From the IMG/VR virus record IMGVR_UViG_3300032093_000422, positions 1 through 35,671 of that record: a DNA stretch of 35,671 bases. The stretch is one strand, 5' to 3'. A program made the position numbers and the translations under genes. This document shows positions 35,605 through 35,671 of this stretch, piece after piece (position 1 is the stretch's first letter; every line of letters starts with the position of its first letter). Origin of the DNA: a virus. The notes under the pieces were generated by a model. That model was not told the DNA's origin, searched no databases, and worked only from the letters and a program-made list of their open reading frames with translations.

Positions 35605-35633
35605 TTGCCTTTTCCTAGTTTTAATGGGATAAT
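35605..35633 (+). promoter_or_regulatory. Sigma70-type promoter at right end
   Basis: TTGCCT (35605-35610), 17-nt spacer, GATAAT (35628-35633), six bases before an ATG at 35640. It shares with the uvsY promoter the TTGYCTTTT start, spacer length and TGTATG end. The AGGG/CCCT inverted repeat just upstream (35591-35603) has only 4 bp. Confidence 0.6.
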
Positions 35634-35639
35634 GGTTGT

Positions 35640-35671
35640 ATGAATACGAATTTACAGAACTCTAAATCTCT
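35640..35671 (+). CDS. Start of a further gene, partial
   Basis: ATG at 35640 opens a frame (MNTNLQNSKS...) that runs to the window edge. Evidence that it is a gene is its position directly after a sigma70-type promoter, as for uvsY. No product can be inferred. No ribosome site precedes it. Confidence 0.35.
   Translation, partial: MNTNLQNSKS

Overview
The window is a piece of a T4-like contractile-tailed phage genome (myovirus morphology). It comes from the branch that includes the marine and freshwater T4-like phages rather than from coliphage T4 itself. Evidence is the unbroken, same-strand T4 gene order: gp13-gp14-gp15-(insertion)-gp16-gp17-gp18-gp19-gp20-gp67-unknown-gp68-gp21-gp22-gp23-gp3-uvsY-uvsW-unknown-gp55-gp47-gp46-peptide deformylase. 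Late promoters of the TATAAATA/CTAAATA type and the matching late sigma factor gp55 are both present. All genes are on the + strand, tightly packed and often overlap at ATGA/TAATG/GTGA. The DNA is AT-leaning. The bacterial host cannot be named from this sequence. No tRNA, rRNA, CRISPR array, transposon or attachment site was seen, and no gene-free stretch exceeds about 130 bases.

Layout. (1) 3-374: end of a phage protein resembling the DUF6065 type. (2) 402-6716: a late unit with a small Ig/BppU-like virion protein and a 1981-residue collagen-like fibre. (3) 6713-9794: a late unit with a GT-B glycosyltransferase, a glycosyltransferase-like protein, a 2-oxoglutarate/Fe(II) oxygenase-like protein and a GT-A glycosyltransferase. 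(4) 9796-12537: neck and tail-completion genes gp13, gp14, gp15. (5) 12549-17843: a 5.3-kb insertion between gp15 and gp16 with two more collagen-like fibres, a PA14-type and a LamG-type adhesin. (6) 17840-29090: terminase, sheath, tube, portal, prohead core, protease, scaffold, capsid and gp3. (7) 29172-35570: a sigma70-type early/middle unit with recombination proteins, gp55 and peptide deformylase. (8) 35605-end: another sigma70-type promoter and the first codons of a new gene.

How it works together. Regions 2 to 6 look like late genes, each block headed by a TATAAATA or CTAAATA box about 30-36 nt (once 48 nt) before a start codon. These boxes would be read by gp55, which is encoded in region 7 under host-type promoters. 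Region 7 supplies recombination (UvsY, UvsW, gp46/47), which in T4 is linked to replication and late transcription. Strong hairpins separate gp19/gp20, gp23/gp3 and gp3/uvsY.

The most interesting part is the collagen system. Three fibres with roughly 490 Gly-X-Y triplets in total (my count) are encoded around a cassette holding an oxygenase and glycosyltransferases. This suggests, as a hypothesis only, a phage-encoded modified (hydroxylated and/or glycosylated) collagen adhesin. A globular module of about 120 residues occurs six times between collagen segments of the three fibres, and a second small module is shared by gp14 and gp15.
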